Source of the DNA: Candidatus Kuenenia stuttgartensis
GTDB lineage: Bacteria > Planctomycetota > Planctomycetia > Pirellulales > UBA1268
Direction of reading: 5' to 3'
Assembly: GCA_945870505.1 (NCBI GenBank)
Contig: CAMBSN010000013.1
Location: 1 to 46,386 of the forward strand
DNA length: 46,386 bases
Part shown: positions 19,354 through 28,506 of the stretch, in pieces
Layout of the letters: each line of letters starts with the position of its first letter
Numbering within the stretch: the stretch's first letter is position 1
Program-made: the position numbers and the translations under genes
Notes under the pieces: generated by a model
What the model was told of the DNA's origin: nothing
The model's input: the letters and a program-made list of their open reading frames with translations, nothing else
The model's database searches: none

Positions 19354-19517
19354 CGCTAGGGCTTTCCTGGTGTGCCCTGCTCCACGAGCAAACGTGGGCC
19401 CTCTGCCCGCGGTGGCACGCGCGGCAAGATCTGCGGGTCGCGGAAGACAGGAAAACCGGCTGTGACCTTCCTGCCGGTCGTGCGTCGGATGACGATCGTG
19501 CCGGATCTCCGGCCGAT

Positions 19518-19547
19518 GACACCTCGGAAAACCAACCGGGAGGTGTC
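19518..19547 (+). promoter_or_regulatory. Hairpin overlapping the porin ribosome site
   Basis: GACACCTC (19518-19525) is complementary to GAGGTGTC (19540-19547), an 8-bp stem with a 14-nt loop. The right arm includes part of the GGGAGG ribosome-binding sequence (19538-19543) of the porin gene starting at 19551, so folding would hide it. Confidence 0.5.
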
Positions 19548-19550
19548 TTG

Positions 19551-20849
19551 ATGCGTGGCGGCGCAGCGGCAGCGGTGGCGGTGATCGGCATGGTCGTAGC
19601 CTCGTGGGCAGTGGCCCAGGAGGAGGGATTCGTCGGGCGGCCGGGCCAGGTCGGCTCGTTTGAGTCGTTCGATCCCGTGCTCACCGACGACACGATGACC
19701 GGCCTGATTCCCTTTGGGCAGGACTGGTTCCTGTTCGGTGAGGGCGAGCGCAGCCGCGTGTCCGGCTGGCTCGATGGCGGCTTCATCGGCAACTTCGGCG
19801 TTCCGCCGAGCAAGTTCAACGGCCCCTACAACGCCGTCGATCGCGCCAACGAAGCGATGATGAATCAGGTCTACTTCATCGCGGAGCGAACGCTCCCCAC
19901 CGACGGCTCCAACGGCATCGGCTACCGGACCGACCTCCTCTACGGCGAGGACTTCCCGCTGGCCATGTCGCTCGGCTGGGAGACGAACCCCGGCCCGACG
20001 GATTGGAACAGCGGCGAGTACTACGGCCTGGCGATTCCGCAGCTCTACGCCGAAGTCGGCAACCAAGACATCTCGCTCAAGCTCGGCCACTTCTACACGA
20101 TCGTGGGCTACGAGGGCGTGCCCGCCGTCGGCAACTTCTTCTACCAGAAGGCCTACAGCTATCAGTTCGCCGGCCCCTTCACCCACTGGGGTGGCCTCGT
20201 GAACTGGAACGCCTCGGAGAACGTCGAGATCGATGCCGGCCTCGTCAACGGCTGGAACGGCCTCGCCTCCCCCTACAGCGATGCCAACTTCCTCGGCCGG
20301 ATCCGGGCGAAGAACGACGACAACTCGTTCGCCACGTCGTTCGCGATCGTCAGCGGCAACGAGGGCAATGACTTCTCACCCCTCTTTCAGCCGGCGCCGG
20401 TGCTCACCTCCGCCAACCGCACCCGCTACAGCCTGCTCTTCGAGTGGCGGCCCACCGACAACACGGAATATGTCTTCCACCAGTGGCTTGGCACGCAGGC
20501 CAAGGGACTCGCCAACGGTGGCACCGCCCTCTGGACCGGCATCGACCAGTACCTTTATTACCGCGTGAGCAAGACCTGGCTCTGCGGGGCCCGCTTCGAG
20601 TGGTTTCAAGACACCGACGGCACCCGCGTGGGCCTGAATCGGCCGAGCAATCCCAACCACGTGCCGCTGCCAGGCAACTACTACTCGCTGACGGTCGGCC
20701 CCAACTGGGTGCCGACGGGTAACTTCCTGATGCGGCCCTGCTTCCGCTGGGACTTCTTCGGCGGCCCCACGGGCCCGCGGCGGTCCTACAACGACGGCGT
20801 GAGCAACCAGCAGACGATGCTTGGCTTCGACATGATCCAGAAGTTCTGA
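19551..20849 (+). CDS. Outer-membrane beta-barrel porin, BBP2-like
   Basis: A 432-residue secreted protein with a signal peptide (cleavage expected after AVA, near residue 23). The mature part is rich in aromatic and polar alternating strands such as YYGLAIPQLYAEVGNQDISL, FTHWGGLVNWNASENVEIDA and RYSLLFEWRPTDNTEYVFHQ, and ends in a terminal aromatic (QKF), as barrels do. The pattern fits the putative beta-barrel porin-2 (OmpL-like, BBP2) proteins abundant in planctomycetes. ATG at 19551 with GGGAGG eight bases upstream; a TTG just before it is ignored. A hairpin covers the ribosome site. Confidence 0.85.
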   Translation: MRGGAAAAVAVIGMVVASWAVAQEEGFVGRPGQVGSFESFDPVLTDDTMTGLIPFGQDWFLFGEGERSRVSGWLDGGFIGNFGVPPSKFNGPYNAVDRANEAMMNQVYFIAERTLPTDGSNGIGYRTDLLYGEDFPLAMSLGWETNPGPTDWNSGEYYGLAIPQLYAEVGNQDISLKLGHFYTIVGYEGVPAVGNFFYQKAYSYQFAGPFTHWGGLVNWNASENVEIDAGLVNGWNGLASPYSDANFLGRIRAKNDDNSFATSFAIVSGNEGNDFSPLFQPAPVLTSANRTRYSLLFEWRPTDNTEYVFHQWLGTQAKGLANGGTALWTGIDQYLYYRVSKTWLCGARFEWFQDTDGTRVGLNRPSNPNHVPLPGNYYSLTVGPNWVPTGNFLMRPCFRWDFFGGPTGPRRSYNDGVSNQQTMLGFDMIQKF

Positions 20850-20885
20850 GTTCACGCCCGCCGGGCATTCCCTGCCCGCGGCCCC

Positions 20886-20906
20886 CGTAGCCGCAGGTTT
20901 CAACGC
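20886..20906. repeat. Half copy of the short palindrome
   Basis: CGTAGCCGCAGGTTTCAAC matches the left half of the palindrome family, but the right arm is decayed. It lies downstream of the porin gene. Confidence 0.5.
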
Positions 20907-20932
20907 AGCACGCGCCGCCTCTCGGCCCACCT

Positions 20933-20958
20933 CGTAGCCGCAGGTTGTCAGCCTGCGG
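20933..20958. repeat. Short palindromic repeat
   Basis: CGTAG followed by CCGCAGG (20938-20944), TTGTCAG and CCTGCGG (20952-20958). A perfect 7-bp stem of the same family as the 15.4-15.6 kb cluster. The rest of the 298-base gap (20850-21147) shows no recognised feature. Confidence 0.65.
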
Positions 20959-21147
20959 AATGTCGGGCCGAAAGCCCACCTGCCGACACATTCGGCAAAA
21001 CGGATCGACCCTGCAGCCTGACGAGGCCGCGGGCTCCGCGGGGTGCCGCACAGCCCCGTAACACGCGATCAAGCGACGCCACCGCCACGGTCGATCGCCT
21101 TGCCACGGGTCGTGATGACCGACCCGGGGCAGGCGAGGGGCGGAACG

Positions 21148-22017
21148 ATGTCAAACGCTGCGGTGGTGTGTTCCCACGAATCGGCTGGCGGCCATGCCGC
21201 CGCTCGCCCCAGGCCGGCCACCTTCCGGGCCCTCGGGGCCTCCGACCCGCCGGCCACGATCACGCTCGACGGCGAGACGTTTCGCCGCGTCGAGATCCTC
21301 AAGCACGACTCGTGGGCCGCGACGGCCGTCTACCGGTCGGCCACCCGCACCGCGAAGTGCAAGTTCAACCGCACACAGCGGATCGGTCCCGTGCCGATGC
21401 GGTGGCTGGGGCGGGCCCTCGCCGCCCGCGAACGGTGGTTCATGGACCGCCTCGCCGGCATCGAAGGCACCCCCGTGTCGCTTGGCGACATCCGCGTGGG
21501 GGGCGATGAAGTGACGACGGCGATCGCTCACGAATGGATCGAAGGCCACGCCCTCGCGGAGGGCGAGCACGTCGACGACTGGTTTTTCCCGCAGCTCGAG
21601 GCGATCCTCGACGAGGTCCACCGCCGGGGCGTCGCCCACGTCGACCTCCACAAGCGGGAAAACATCCTGGTCGATGACAACGGCCGCCCCTGCCTGATCG
21701 ACTACCAGATCTCATTCGGGATTCCGACGACAAGCCCGCTCGCCCGGACGCTGCTCGGCGGCGTGCTCCGCCTACTCCAGCGGTGCGATGACTATCACCT
21801 GCTCAAGCACCGCGTGAAGCACCGCTCCGACCAGGTGGGCTTGAGCCTGAGCGACATGCAGCGGCTGCGGCCCTGGTGGATCCGCGCCCACCGCTGCGTG
21901 GCCATCCCCTTCCGCACCTTCCGCCGCCGGCTTCTCACGACCCTCGGCATCCGCTCCAAGAGCGGCCACGCCTTCAGCGAGGCGTTTCCCGAAGTGGCCC
22001 ACCGCCGGGCGGCATGA
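21148..22017 (+). CDS. Atypical protein kinase-like protein
   Basis: A 289-residue protein with a protein-kinase-like core. The catalytic-loop sequence HVDLHKRENILV (H164, D166, N172) is strong, and LIDYQISF (184-190) takes the place of the DFG block, with Asp185 retained. A lysine in TAKCKFN (about 70-72) may be the ATP-binding one. It lacks an obvious glycine-rich loop. The compact build and HxDLxxxN with DYQ resemble lipopolysaccharide-core (WaaP/Kdo) or RIO/Bud32-type kinases more than Hanks-type kinases. The C-terminus is basic. ATG at 21148 follows GAGGGGCGG; an ATG at 21115 is an alternative. Its stop is three bases from the convergent sulfatase stop. Confidence 0.72.
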   Translation: MSNAAVVCSHESAGGHAAARPRPATFRALGASDPPATITLDGETFRRVEILKHDSWAATAVYRSATRTAKCKFNRTQRIGPVPMRWLGRALAARERWFMDRLAGIEGTPVSLGDIRVGGDEVTTAIAHEWIEGHALAEGEHVDDWFFPQLEAILDEVHRRGVAHVDLHKRENILVDDNGRPCLIDYQISFGIPTTSPLARTLLGGVLRLLQRCDDYHLLKHRVKHRSDQVGLSLSDMQRLRPWWIRAHRCVAIPFRTFRRRLLTTLGIRSKSGHAFSEAFPEVAHRRAA

Positions 22018-22020
22018 CGC

Positions 22021-23607
22021 CTACCGCCCCGCGGCGGCGGCCTCGATCTGCTTCTGGATCTTGTCGAGGTTGAAGGAGCCGGGCGTCTGGCTCGGCGGAT
22101 ACTCCTTCATGCTCATCAAGAACCGGCCGGCGATCTGCTGGAGCGGCACAACCACGAAGGCGTGGTCGATAAACCAGTCGTTGTAGACCGAGGCGTTGTG
22201 CTGCGCCTTCTCGAACGGGTCGCGGCGAAGGTTGAACAGCAGCGGGACGCGGAGTTCGGTGAACGGCTCCCGCCAGACCTCGAACGCCTCGCCGCGGTTC
22301 TCGAGAAACACGACCTTCCAGTCAGAGTAGCGGATGGCCACGATCTGGCCGTCGTCGTTGACGTAGAAGAATTCATTCCGCGGCGACTGCGGCACCTTGC
22401 CCGACAGGTGGTCGAGCTGGTTGTAGCCGTCGATGAAGTTGCGGTAGGAGCGGCCGCCGAGCGACACGCCCTTGGCGAGCTTGTCTTTGATCGTGGCGTC
22501 GCCCGCCGCGGCGGCGAAGGTCGGCAGCCAGTCTTCGTGGGCCACGAGACCGTTGAGCGTCGTGCCGGCCGGAAACTTTCCGGGCCAGCGGACGAACGCC
22601 GGCACGCGGTAAGCACCCTCCCAGTTCGAGTTCTTTTCACTACGGAAAGGCGTGGTGCCGGCGTCGGGCCAGGTGTTGTAGTGGGGGCCGTTGTCGGTGG
22701 AGTAGAGGACGATCGTGTCGTCGGCGATGCCGAGGTCGTCGAGGGCCGCGAGCAAGACGCCCACGTGGCCGTCGTGCTCGACCATCCCGTCGCTGTACTC
22801 GTCCTGGCCGCTCTTCCCCAGGCTCTCCTGCTTCATGTGCGTGCGGAAGTGCATCCGCGTGGCGTTCCACCAGCAGAAGAACGGCGTGTCGGACTTCACC
22901 TGCCGCTGGATATAGTCCTTGGCGGCGGCGAGCGTCTCCTCGTCGATCGTCTCCATTCGCTTCTTCGTGAGCGGCCCGGTGTTTTCGATCGTCTGCCCCC
23001 CCTTGCCGTCGGCCTTGCACTTGAGCACGCCGCGGGGGCCGTAGGTCTCGCGGAAGGTCTTGCCGCTGGGGAGCTTCATGTCACCGGGATAGTCGCGGTG
23101 CTCCGGCTCCTCCTCGGCGTTCAGGTGATAGAGGTTGCCGAAGAACTCGTCGAAGCCGTTCATCGTCGGCAGGTGGTCGTCGCGGTCTCCCTGATGGTTC
23201 TTGCCGAACTGCGCCGTGCCGTAGCCGAGGCTCTTGAGCACCGTCGCGATCGTCACGTCGGTCTTCTGCCAGCCCTCTTTGGCCCCCGGCAGCCCCACCT
23301 TCGTCATGCCCGTGCGAACCGGGCAGTTGCCGGCGAGAAACGCGGCCCGGCCCGCGGTGCAACTCTGCTGGCCGTAATAGTCGGTGAACGAAACTCCCTC
23401 GCGGGCGATGCGGTCGATGTTGGGCGTGCTGTAGCCCATCATCCCGCGGCTGTTGTGGCTGACGTTCCAGGTGCCGATGTCGTCGCCCCAGATCACGAGG
23501 ATGTTGGGCTTCTTCGCCCCCGCGGCGGGCTGCTGGGCAGTGGCGACAAGGCCGGCGGCCGCGGCAGACAGGGCGACGAGACAGAGACACAGGCGACGCA
23601 GCAACAT
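22021..23607 (-). CDS. Secreted arylsulfatase-family protein
   Basis: A 528-residue sulfatase with a signal peptide (residues about 1-24). The alkaline-phosphatase-type fold starts KKPNILVIWGDDIG, with Asp42/Asp43 as metal ligands. The formylglycine site is SCTAGRAAFLAG: C83 and R87 fit the C-x-x-x-R spacing but have Ala in place of the canonical Pro. Other sulfatase blocks are GYGTAQFGKNH, LYSTDNGPHYN (metal-site Asp-Asn) and FRSEKNSNWEGAYRVPAFVRWPG. Planctomycetes use many such enzymes on sulfated polysaccharides, but no linked degradation genes are seen here. The start at 23607 gives the signal peptide; upstream frame extension is spurious. Divergent from lptF/G. Confidence 0.92.
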   Translation of the reverse strand: MLLRRLCLCLVALSAAAAGLVATAQQPAAGAKKPNILVIWGDDIGTWNVSHNSRGMMGYSTPNIDRIAREGVSFTDYYGQQSCTAGRAAFLAGNCPVRTGMTKVGLPGAKEGWQKTDVTIATVLKSLGYGTAQFGKNHQGDRDDHLPTMNGFDEFFGNLYHLNAEEEPEHRDYPGDMKLPSGKTFRETYGPRGVLKCKADGKGGQTIENTGPLTKKRMETIDEETLAAAKDYIQRQVKSDTPFFCWWNATRMHFRTHMKQESLGKSGQDEYSDGMVEHDGHVGVLLAALDDLGIADDTIVLYSTDNGPHYNTWPDAGTTPFRSEKNSNWEGAYRVPAFVRWPGKFPAGTTLNGLVAHEDWLPTFAAAAGDATIKDKLAKGVSLGGRSYRNFIDGYNQLDHLSGKVPQSPRNEFFYVNDDGQIVAIRYSDWKVVFLENRGEAFEVWREPFTELRVPLLFNLRRDPFEKAQHNASVYNDWFIDHAFVVVPLQQIAGRFLMSMKEYPPSQTPGSFNLDKIQKQIEAAAAGR

Positions 23608-23820
23608 CGTGGACTCCAGATGGTGACGACAGGCGAACGCTCGGCTAGGGGCTGGGAGATCCCCCAGACACCCTGCACGGGCCAGATATGGTCGCCAAAC
23701 CCGTCCGGCCCGACAAGCCCCGGGCCACCCCACATGCCTAATGACCACTGCAACGCCAGTCATTTCCGCCTCAAATCGGCCTGCCGCCGGCGGCGAGGCC
23801 GCGGCTACACTCCCGACGCC

Positions 23821-25008
23821 ATGCGGATCATCTCTCGATACGTGCTCTGGGAACTGCTCCAGGTGTTCCTGGTGGCACTCACCGCGCTCACACTGTTCAT
23901 GCTCGTGGTGGGTCTCGTCCGCGAGGCCCAGCAGCAGGGGCTCGGGCTCATTCAGATCCTGATGCTGGTCCCCTACGTGCTCCCCGAGGCGATGCGCTTC
24001 GCTGTGCCCGGCACGATGCTGTTCGCGGTCGCCAGCGTGTTCGGGCGGATGTCGGCCTCCAACGAGGTGATCGCCCTGAAGGCTGCTGGTGTCTCTCCGA
24101 TGGCGATCGTCTGGCCGGCGGCCATGCTCGCCCTCGTGGTCAGTTTCGTTTCGGTGTGGCTCAACGACGTGGCCGTGTCGTGGGGCCGCGACGGCGTCCG
24201 CCGCGTGGTCGTCAACAGCGTGGAGCAGATCATCTACGGCCGGCTGCGGCAGCAGCGGTCGTACAGCACGCCGCAGATCTCGATCAACGTGAAGGCTGTC
24301 GATGGTCGGCGGCTCATCCGCCCCACGCTCTCCTTCCAGTCGGGGGGCAGCGGCGGCCCTCCCGCCACCGTATCGGCTGCCGAGGCCGAACTCCGGGCCA
24401 ACCCGACCAACGGCAATCTGGTGGTCATCTTCCGCGACGGCACGCTCCACATGGGCGACTACACGGCGTCATTTCCCGACTCGATCGTCCGCGAGGTGCC
24501 CCTCGACGCCGTGAGCCGCAAGGGCACCGCCTCGACGAGCCCGTCCGAGATCGCCATGGCCCAGTTCACCACGGCCCGCGTCGAGCAAACGAAGAAGATC
24601 GACCGCATCGAGCAGCTCGTGGCTGGCAAGACCGCGATGGGCATGCTCACCGGCCGAGCCGAGACCACCGTTCCTCAGTTCACGGGAAACGAGCGCGAAC
24701 TCCTCAAGAACGAGCGGAACCGGCTCCACCGGATCGTGATGGAGCCCTGGAGGCGCTGGGCCAATGGATTCAGTTGCCTCTGCTTCGTGCTCGTCGGGGC
24801 CCCGATGGCCATCCGGATGCGGAACGCCGACTTTCTCACCAGCTTCTTCCTCTGCTTCCTCCCGATCCTGATCGTCTACTACCCCGTCTTCATGCTCGGC
24901 GTCGACCAGGCGAAGCGGGGCAGCGTGCCGCCGATGGCCGTCTGGATGGGCAACGTGCTGATCACGCTCTGGGGCTGGTGGCTACTCCGCCGCGTCGTCC
25001 GGCAGTAG
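23821..25008 (+). CDS. LptF/LptG-family permease of the LPS export machine
   Basis: A 395-residue YjgP/YjgQ-family membrane protein, expected to form the LptB2FG transporter that pulls lipopolysaccharide from the inner membrane. It starts [20 protein letters not shown], the typical amphipathic entry plus first helix, followed by [21 protein letters not shown] and [14 protein letters not shown] (family coupling segment). A periplasmic jellyroll-like middle (about 120-285) and three C-terminal helices (from about 320) complete the layout. Which paralogue (F or G) cannot be decided. Together with the LptD-like gene at 36555 it supports an LPS-bearing outer membrane. Confidence 0.88.
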   Translation: MRIISRYVLWELLQVFLVALTALTLFMLVVGLVREAQQQGLGLIQILMLVPYVLPEAMRFAVPGTMLFAVASVFGRMSASNEVIALKAAGVSPMAIVWPAAMLALVVSFVSVWLNDVAVSWGRDGVRRVVVNSVEQIIYGRLRQQRSYSTPQISINVKAVDGRRLIRPTLSFQSGGSGGPPATVSAAEAELRANPTNGNLVVIFRDGTLHMGDYTASFPDSIVREVPLDAVSRKGTASTSPSEIAMAQFTTARVEQTKKIDRIEQLVAGKTAMGMLTGRAETTVPQFTGNERELLKNERNRLHRIVMEPWRRWANGFSCLCFVLVGAPMAIRMRNADFLTSFFLCFLPILIVYYPVFMLGVDQAKRGSVPPMAVWMGNVLITLWGWWLLRRVVRQ

Positions 25009-25018
25009 ACGGGACTGG

Positions 25019-25066
25019 ATGCCCGAGGCGAACGTCCAGCGAGAGGGCGTGGGCAGCCCCGAGCCG
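25019..25066 (+). repeat. Truncated structured element, copy F
   Basis: Only the right third is present: GATGCCCG, then GCGAACGTCCAGCGAGAGGG and CGTGGGCAGCCCCGAGC. The left arm and inner hairpins are missing. It lies between two genes on the same strand. Confidence 0.65.
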
Positions 25067-25151
25067 CGGCCTACATGACTGTTGCCCATCCGCCGGGATG
25101 TGGCACAATCGTAGTCTCGTTTCCGGCCCCCTTCGCCATGGAGTTCGTCGC

Positions 25152-26150
25152 ATGCCTCGTCCCGTCACGCTATTCACCGGCCAGTGGGCAGACCTGCCGC
25201 TGGAGGACCTCGCCCGCAAGGGACGCGAGTTTGGCTACCAGGGCTTGGAACTCGCCTGCTGGGGCGACCACTTCGACGTCACCCGAGCGCTGAAGGAGAG
25301 CGGCTACTGCGCCGCCAAGCGAGACACGCTCGAGCGGCACGACCTCTCCGTGTACGCGATCTCAAACCACCTCGTCGGCCAGGCCGTCTGCGACCGGATC
25401 GACGAGCGGCACAAGTCGATTCTTCCGCCACACGTCTGGGGCGACGGTGACCCCGCGGGCGTCAATCGGCGAGCGGCCGAAGAGATGAAAAACACGGCCC
25501 GCGCCGCCCAGAAACTCGGGGTCTCGGTCGTCAACGGCTTCACCGGCTCGTCGATCTGGCACCTCCTCTATTCGTTTCCACCCGTAACCGACGCGATGAT
25601 CGACGCCGGCTTCGCCGATTTCGCCGAGCGGTGGAACCCGATCCTCGACGTGTTCGCCGAGTGCGGCGTACGGTTTGCGCTCGAGGTGCACCCGACCGAG
25701 ATAGCCTTCGACATCTTCACGGCCCAGCGGGCGCTCGACGCCCTCGGTCGCCGCGAGGAGTTCGGATTTAACTTCGATCCCAGCCACCTCCATTGGCAGG
25801 GCGTAAGTTCGGTGGAGTTCATCCGGTCTTTCCCCGATCGGATCTACCACGTTCACGTGAAGGACGCGATCGTCACGCTCAACGGCCGCACGGGCATCCT
25901 CGGTAGCCACATCAACTTCGGCGATCCACGCCGCGGCTGGGACTTCCGCTCGCCGGGCCGCGGTGGTGTCGATTTCGAGGAGATCATCCGGGCGCTCAAC
26001 CAAGTCGGCTACGAAGGTCCGCTGTCGGTCGAGTGGGAAGACTGCGGCATGAACCGCGAGCACGGCGCCGCCGAGGCGGCCCGGTTCGTGAAGAACCTCG
26101 ACTTCGCACCCAGCAACCGGCAGTTCGACTCGGCGTTTGCCGAATCCTGA
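25152..26150 (+). CDS. Sugar phosphate isomerase/epimerase-like TIM-barrel protein
   Basis: A 332-residue xylose-isomerase-like barrel (AP endonuclease family 2 fold). Visible metal-site segments are [12 protein letters not shown] (Glu), [14 protein letters not shown] (Asp and His), [10 protein letters not shown] (His-x-His) and [15 protein letters not shown] (Glu), in the order expected for the family. The early segment [19 protein letters not shown] is also typical. Members interconvert sugars or act as inositol catabolism enzymes; the substrate cannot be read here. ATG at 25152 has GGAG about eight bases upstream. The gene for a secreted peptidase begins 25 bases after its stop. Confidence 0.88.
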   Translation: MPRPVTLFTGQWADLPLEDLARKGREFGYQGLELACWGDHFDVTRALKESGYCAAKRDTLERHDLSVYAISNHLVGQAVCDRIDERHKSILPPHVWGDGDPAGVNRRAAEEMKNTARAAQKLGVSVVNGFTGSSIWHLLYSFPPVTDAMIDAGFADFAERWNPILDVFAECGVRFALEVHPTEIAFDIFTAQRALDALGRREEFGFNFDPSHLHWQGVSSVEFIRSFPDRIYHVHVKDAIVTLNGRTGILGSHINFGDPRRGWDFRSPGRGGVDFEEIIRALNQVGYEGPLSVEWEDCGMNREHGAAEAARFVKNLDFAPSNRQFDSAFAES

Positions 26151-26175
26151 CGTGCCATCGAGCGAGGGGCGGTCG

Positions 26176-27717
26176 ATGCAGAGCCGCCGGCACCGAGCAT
26201 TCGTGGGCGGTGCGGCGGCCGGCGTGGCGATGCTGCTGGCGGCAACGCTCGGCACGGCGGCCGACAAGCCGCCGGCCCGCAGCCTCTCCGAACTCGACGA
26301 AGCGTTCGCCGCCGCGACCCGCAACCTCGCCCGCCGCGCCACCGAGGCTGGTGATCCCTCGCTCGTGGAGATGATCACCGACTGGCACCTTCCCGCCGCC
26401 GGCGAACGCCAACTCATCGTGCGAATCCCGTCCCCGATCGAGAAGCCCGCGACGGTGGACACGCCCGCCGAGGAGATGGTCTGGAACGACTTCGTGGCGG
26501 CGCGACGCACCCGCGCCGCGGGCCTGTTCGAGCATGCGGTGTTCGTGGCCGGCGGCCACGACCGCACGCCCAGCCGCGACGAACTGGCGAAGCCCACCGC
26601 CGATGCGCCGCCACTGGCCCAACGGTCGTGCGAGGCCCTACGACTGCTGCACGAGGCGCTCCGCGAAGATCCGCACCATGAGCGGGCCCGCGAGGCTGGC
26701 GGATGGGTGAAGAGGGGTGACGACTGGCTCTGGCCGGAGGCCGCGAAGCGGCTTGATCGCGGCGAAGCCTACGATCCGGCGTTCGGTTGGATGCCAAAGG
26801 CCAGGCTCGAGCGGTATCGCGGCGGCGAGCGTTCCGACCGGGGCCGCTGGGTATCGGCCGCGGACGACGACGCCAGGCCCCGCGACGTGAAGCACGGCCG
26901 CGAGTTCCACTCCGACCACTGGGAAATCGTAACCGCCGCCAGTCTTGCCGATGCCGCCGTGCTCGCGGAGACACTGGAGGAGACCCGCGACGTCTGGCGG
27001 CAAGTCTTTGGCGCGTATGCCTTCGAGCCAGCCGACCTCGAGAAGCGGCTGGCGGGCCGTGGCCGCACGTCCGTACACACCCCCCACTCCGCGATTCTCT
27101 GTGCCGGCCGCGGACAATACGTTTCGGAACTCGAGCCGCTCGAGCCGCGGGTCGGCATGACCAACGGGATCTACTGGACGCCGACGAAGACGATCTGGTG
27201 TTTCACGGACGAGGCAGCCGACCCGCCGGAGCCCGACCCGATCACGATTCATCACGAGGCCACCCACCAGCTGTTTACTGAGGGCCGCGCCGACGCCGAG
27301 AAGGCGCGGCAGCAGGCGGGTGAGCGATGCGGCTTCTGGGCGATCGAGGCGGCCGCCTGTTACATGGAGTCGCTACAGGCGACCGGCTTCGGCTGGACCG
27401 TGGGCGGCCGCGACGCCGGCCGTGCCCCCGCCGCGAAGGATCGGCTCGACGAGGAGTTCTACGTTCCGTTCGCCGAACTCTGCGGCCTGGGACGCAAGGC
27501 GTTCCAAGCCCATGAGCGGCTCAAGCAGGTCTACAGCCAGATCGCCGGCCAGGCCGACTTCCTCATGAACGGTGAGGGAGGCCGCTACCGGGAGTCGTTC
27601 GTGGAGTACCTCGCCCGCGTCTACCAGGGCACGGCCGATCCTGACACGCTCGCGCGTCTCTGCAAGCGGAGCTACGCCGACCTCGACGACGCCTACCGCC
27701 GCCACCTGTTGCGGTAG
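26176..27717 (+). CDS. Secreted HExxH metallopeptidase-like protein (DUF1570-like)
   Basis: A 513-residue exported protein. The N-terminus MQSRRHRAFVGGAAAGVAML has paired arginines before the hydrophobic core, so Tat export is possible. The catalytic motif is HHEATHQLF, with zinc ligands H360 and H364 and base E361, followed by FWAIEAAACYMES, where E391 or the Glu near 398 could be the third ligand (gluzincin pattern). The arrangement resembles planctomycete DUF1570 proteins. The substrate is unknown. ATG at 26176 follows GAGGGG. A mobile unit begins right after the stop. Confidence 0.8.
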   Translation: MQSRRHRAFVGGAAAGVAMLLAATLGTAADKPPARSLSELDEAFAAATRNLARRATEAGDPSLVEMITDWHLPAAGERQLIVRIPSPIEKPATVDTPAEEMVWNDFVAARRTRAAGLFEHAVFVAGGHDRTPSRDELAKPTADAPPLAQRSCEALRLLHEALREDPHHERAREAGGWVKRGDDWLWPEAAKRLDRGEAYDPAFGWMPKARLERYRGGERSDRGRWVSAADDDARPRDVKHGREFHSDHWEIVTAASLADAAVLAETLEETRDVWRQVFGAYAFEPADLEKRLAGRGRTSVHTPHSAILCAGRGQYVSELEPLEPRVGMTNGIYWTPTKTIWCFTDEAADPPEPDPITIHHEATHQLFTEGRADAEKARQQAGERCGFWAIEAAACYMESLQATGFGWTVGGRDAGRAPAAKDRLDEEFYVPFAELCGLGRKAFQAHERLKQVYSQIAGQADFLMNGEGGRYRESFVEYLARVYQGTADPDTLARLCKRSYADLDDAYRRHLLR

Positions 27718-27720
27718 AGA

Positions 27721-27749
27721 AAAAGGTGCCAGCCACCAAATCTGGGTAA
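27721..27749 (+). repeat. Left inverted end of the RAYT unit
   Basis: The sequence AAAAAGGTGCCAGCCACCAA followed by ATCTGGGTA. Pairs with 28507-28536. Exact edges may be off by one base. Confidence 0.75.
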
Positions 27750-27770
27750 TGTGGGGAGTTGAGTCAGCCG

Positions 27771-28469
27771 TCAACCGAGCCGCAATGCCGTGCGGTCAAC
27801 TCTCGGTCGGCCACGCGGCCGCAGCGTCGCCACGAGATCGAGCCGCGCGGCGACCTCCTGCACCCAGCAATCGTCACCGAACGGCTGTCCACGAACCGCG
27901 CACATTCGTAAGCGGGCAAGTTCGCCCTCGGTCTGTGGCCGGTTTACCCACTCAATCCATTGATTACTGTGCCTCTCAGAGGGCCCCGGTGCCGGCCACG
28001 GCGCGAGGGGAATAGGGCCGGCGGGCGATCCCTGGCCGAGGCTCGACCACGGCCACTCTTCCGCCCGGGCCACAAGATTGGCCCGCAACGGGTTGCGCTC
28101 CACATAGCGGACAACACACTGAAAATAGTCTGCGGTCTGGATCGGAAACGACTTGAAACGCCCCTGATAGAGGTGGCCGTGCCCGATTTCGTCGTGAAAC
28201 CGTTTCCAGCGTTTCACATGGAGATTCGTGACGTGCTGAACAAACGCCGACAGGTCGCCGTCTCGCTCAGGCCAAAGGACCATATGCCAGTGGTTGGGCA
28301 TCACACAGTAGCCGCAGACCCGCATCGGCCTGGTACGCAGCGCCTCGGCGACCGTCTGAATAAACGCGTCGTAGTCAGCGGGCGAACCAAACACCGTCCG
28401 CCGCCCCACAGATCGATTCAGGACATGAAACGCCAAGCCACCGGGTGAGACTCGATTCGGTCGTGACAT
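27771..28469 (-). CDS. REP-associated tyrosine transposase (Y1/HUH)
   Basis: A 232-residue single-strand DNA transposase of the IS200-like RAYT family. The HUH metal motif is in CVMPNHWHMVLWP (His-Trp-His). The catalytic tyrosine should be in the helix SFPIQTADYFQCVVRYVERN. HGHLYQGRFKSFPIQ and RYVERNPLRANLV are hallmark blocks of the family. The C-terminal extension (about 165-232) is the usual RAYT tail. The frame is intact, so the enzyme may be active. RAYTs cut and join at REP hairpins; here the gene is bracketed by 29-30-base inverted repeats. It is oriented against the flanking genes. Confidence 0.92.
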   Translation of the reverse strand: MSRPNRVSPGGLAFHVLNRSVGRRTVFGSPADYDAFIQTVAEALRTRPMRVCGYCVMPNHWHMVLWPERDGDLSAFVQHVTNLHVKRWKRFHDEIGHGHLYQGRFKSFPIQTADYFQCVVRYVERNPLRANLVARAEEWPWSSLGQGSPAGPIPLAPWPAPGPSERHSNQWIEWVNRPQTEGELARLRMCAVRGQPFGDDCWVQEVAARLDLVATLRPRGRPRVDRTALRLG

Positions 28470-28506
28470 ATACGCATGTATACTCTTTGAGGCGGCCGTG
28501 TCAAAC

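Noticed and set aside
20850-20885. Terminator after the porin gene
   Set aside because: GGGCA/TGCCC could pair but the stem is short and no T-run follows.
22162-23820. Upstream extension of the LptF/G frame across the sulfatase
   Set aside because: The extra 553 codons are antisense to the sulfatase gene and unlike any protein family. The ATG at 23821 matches the family start.
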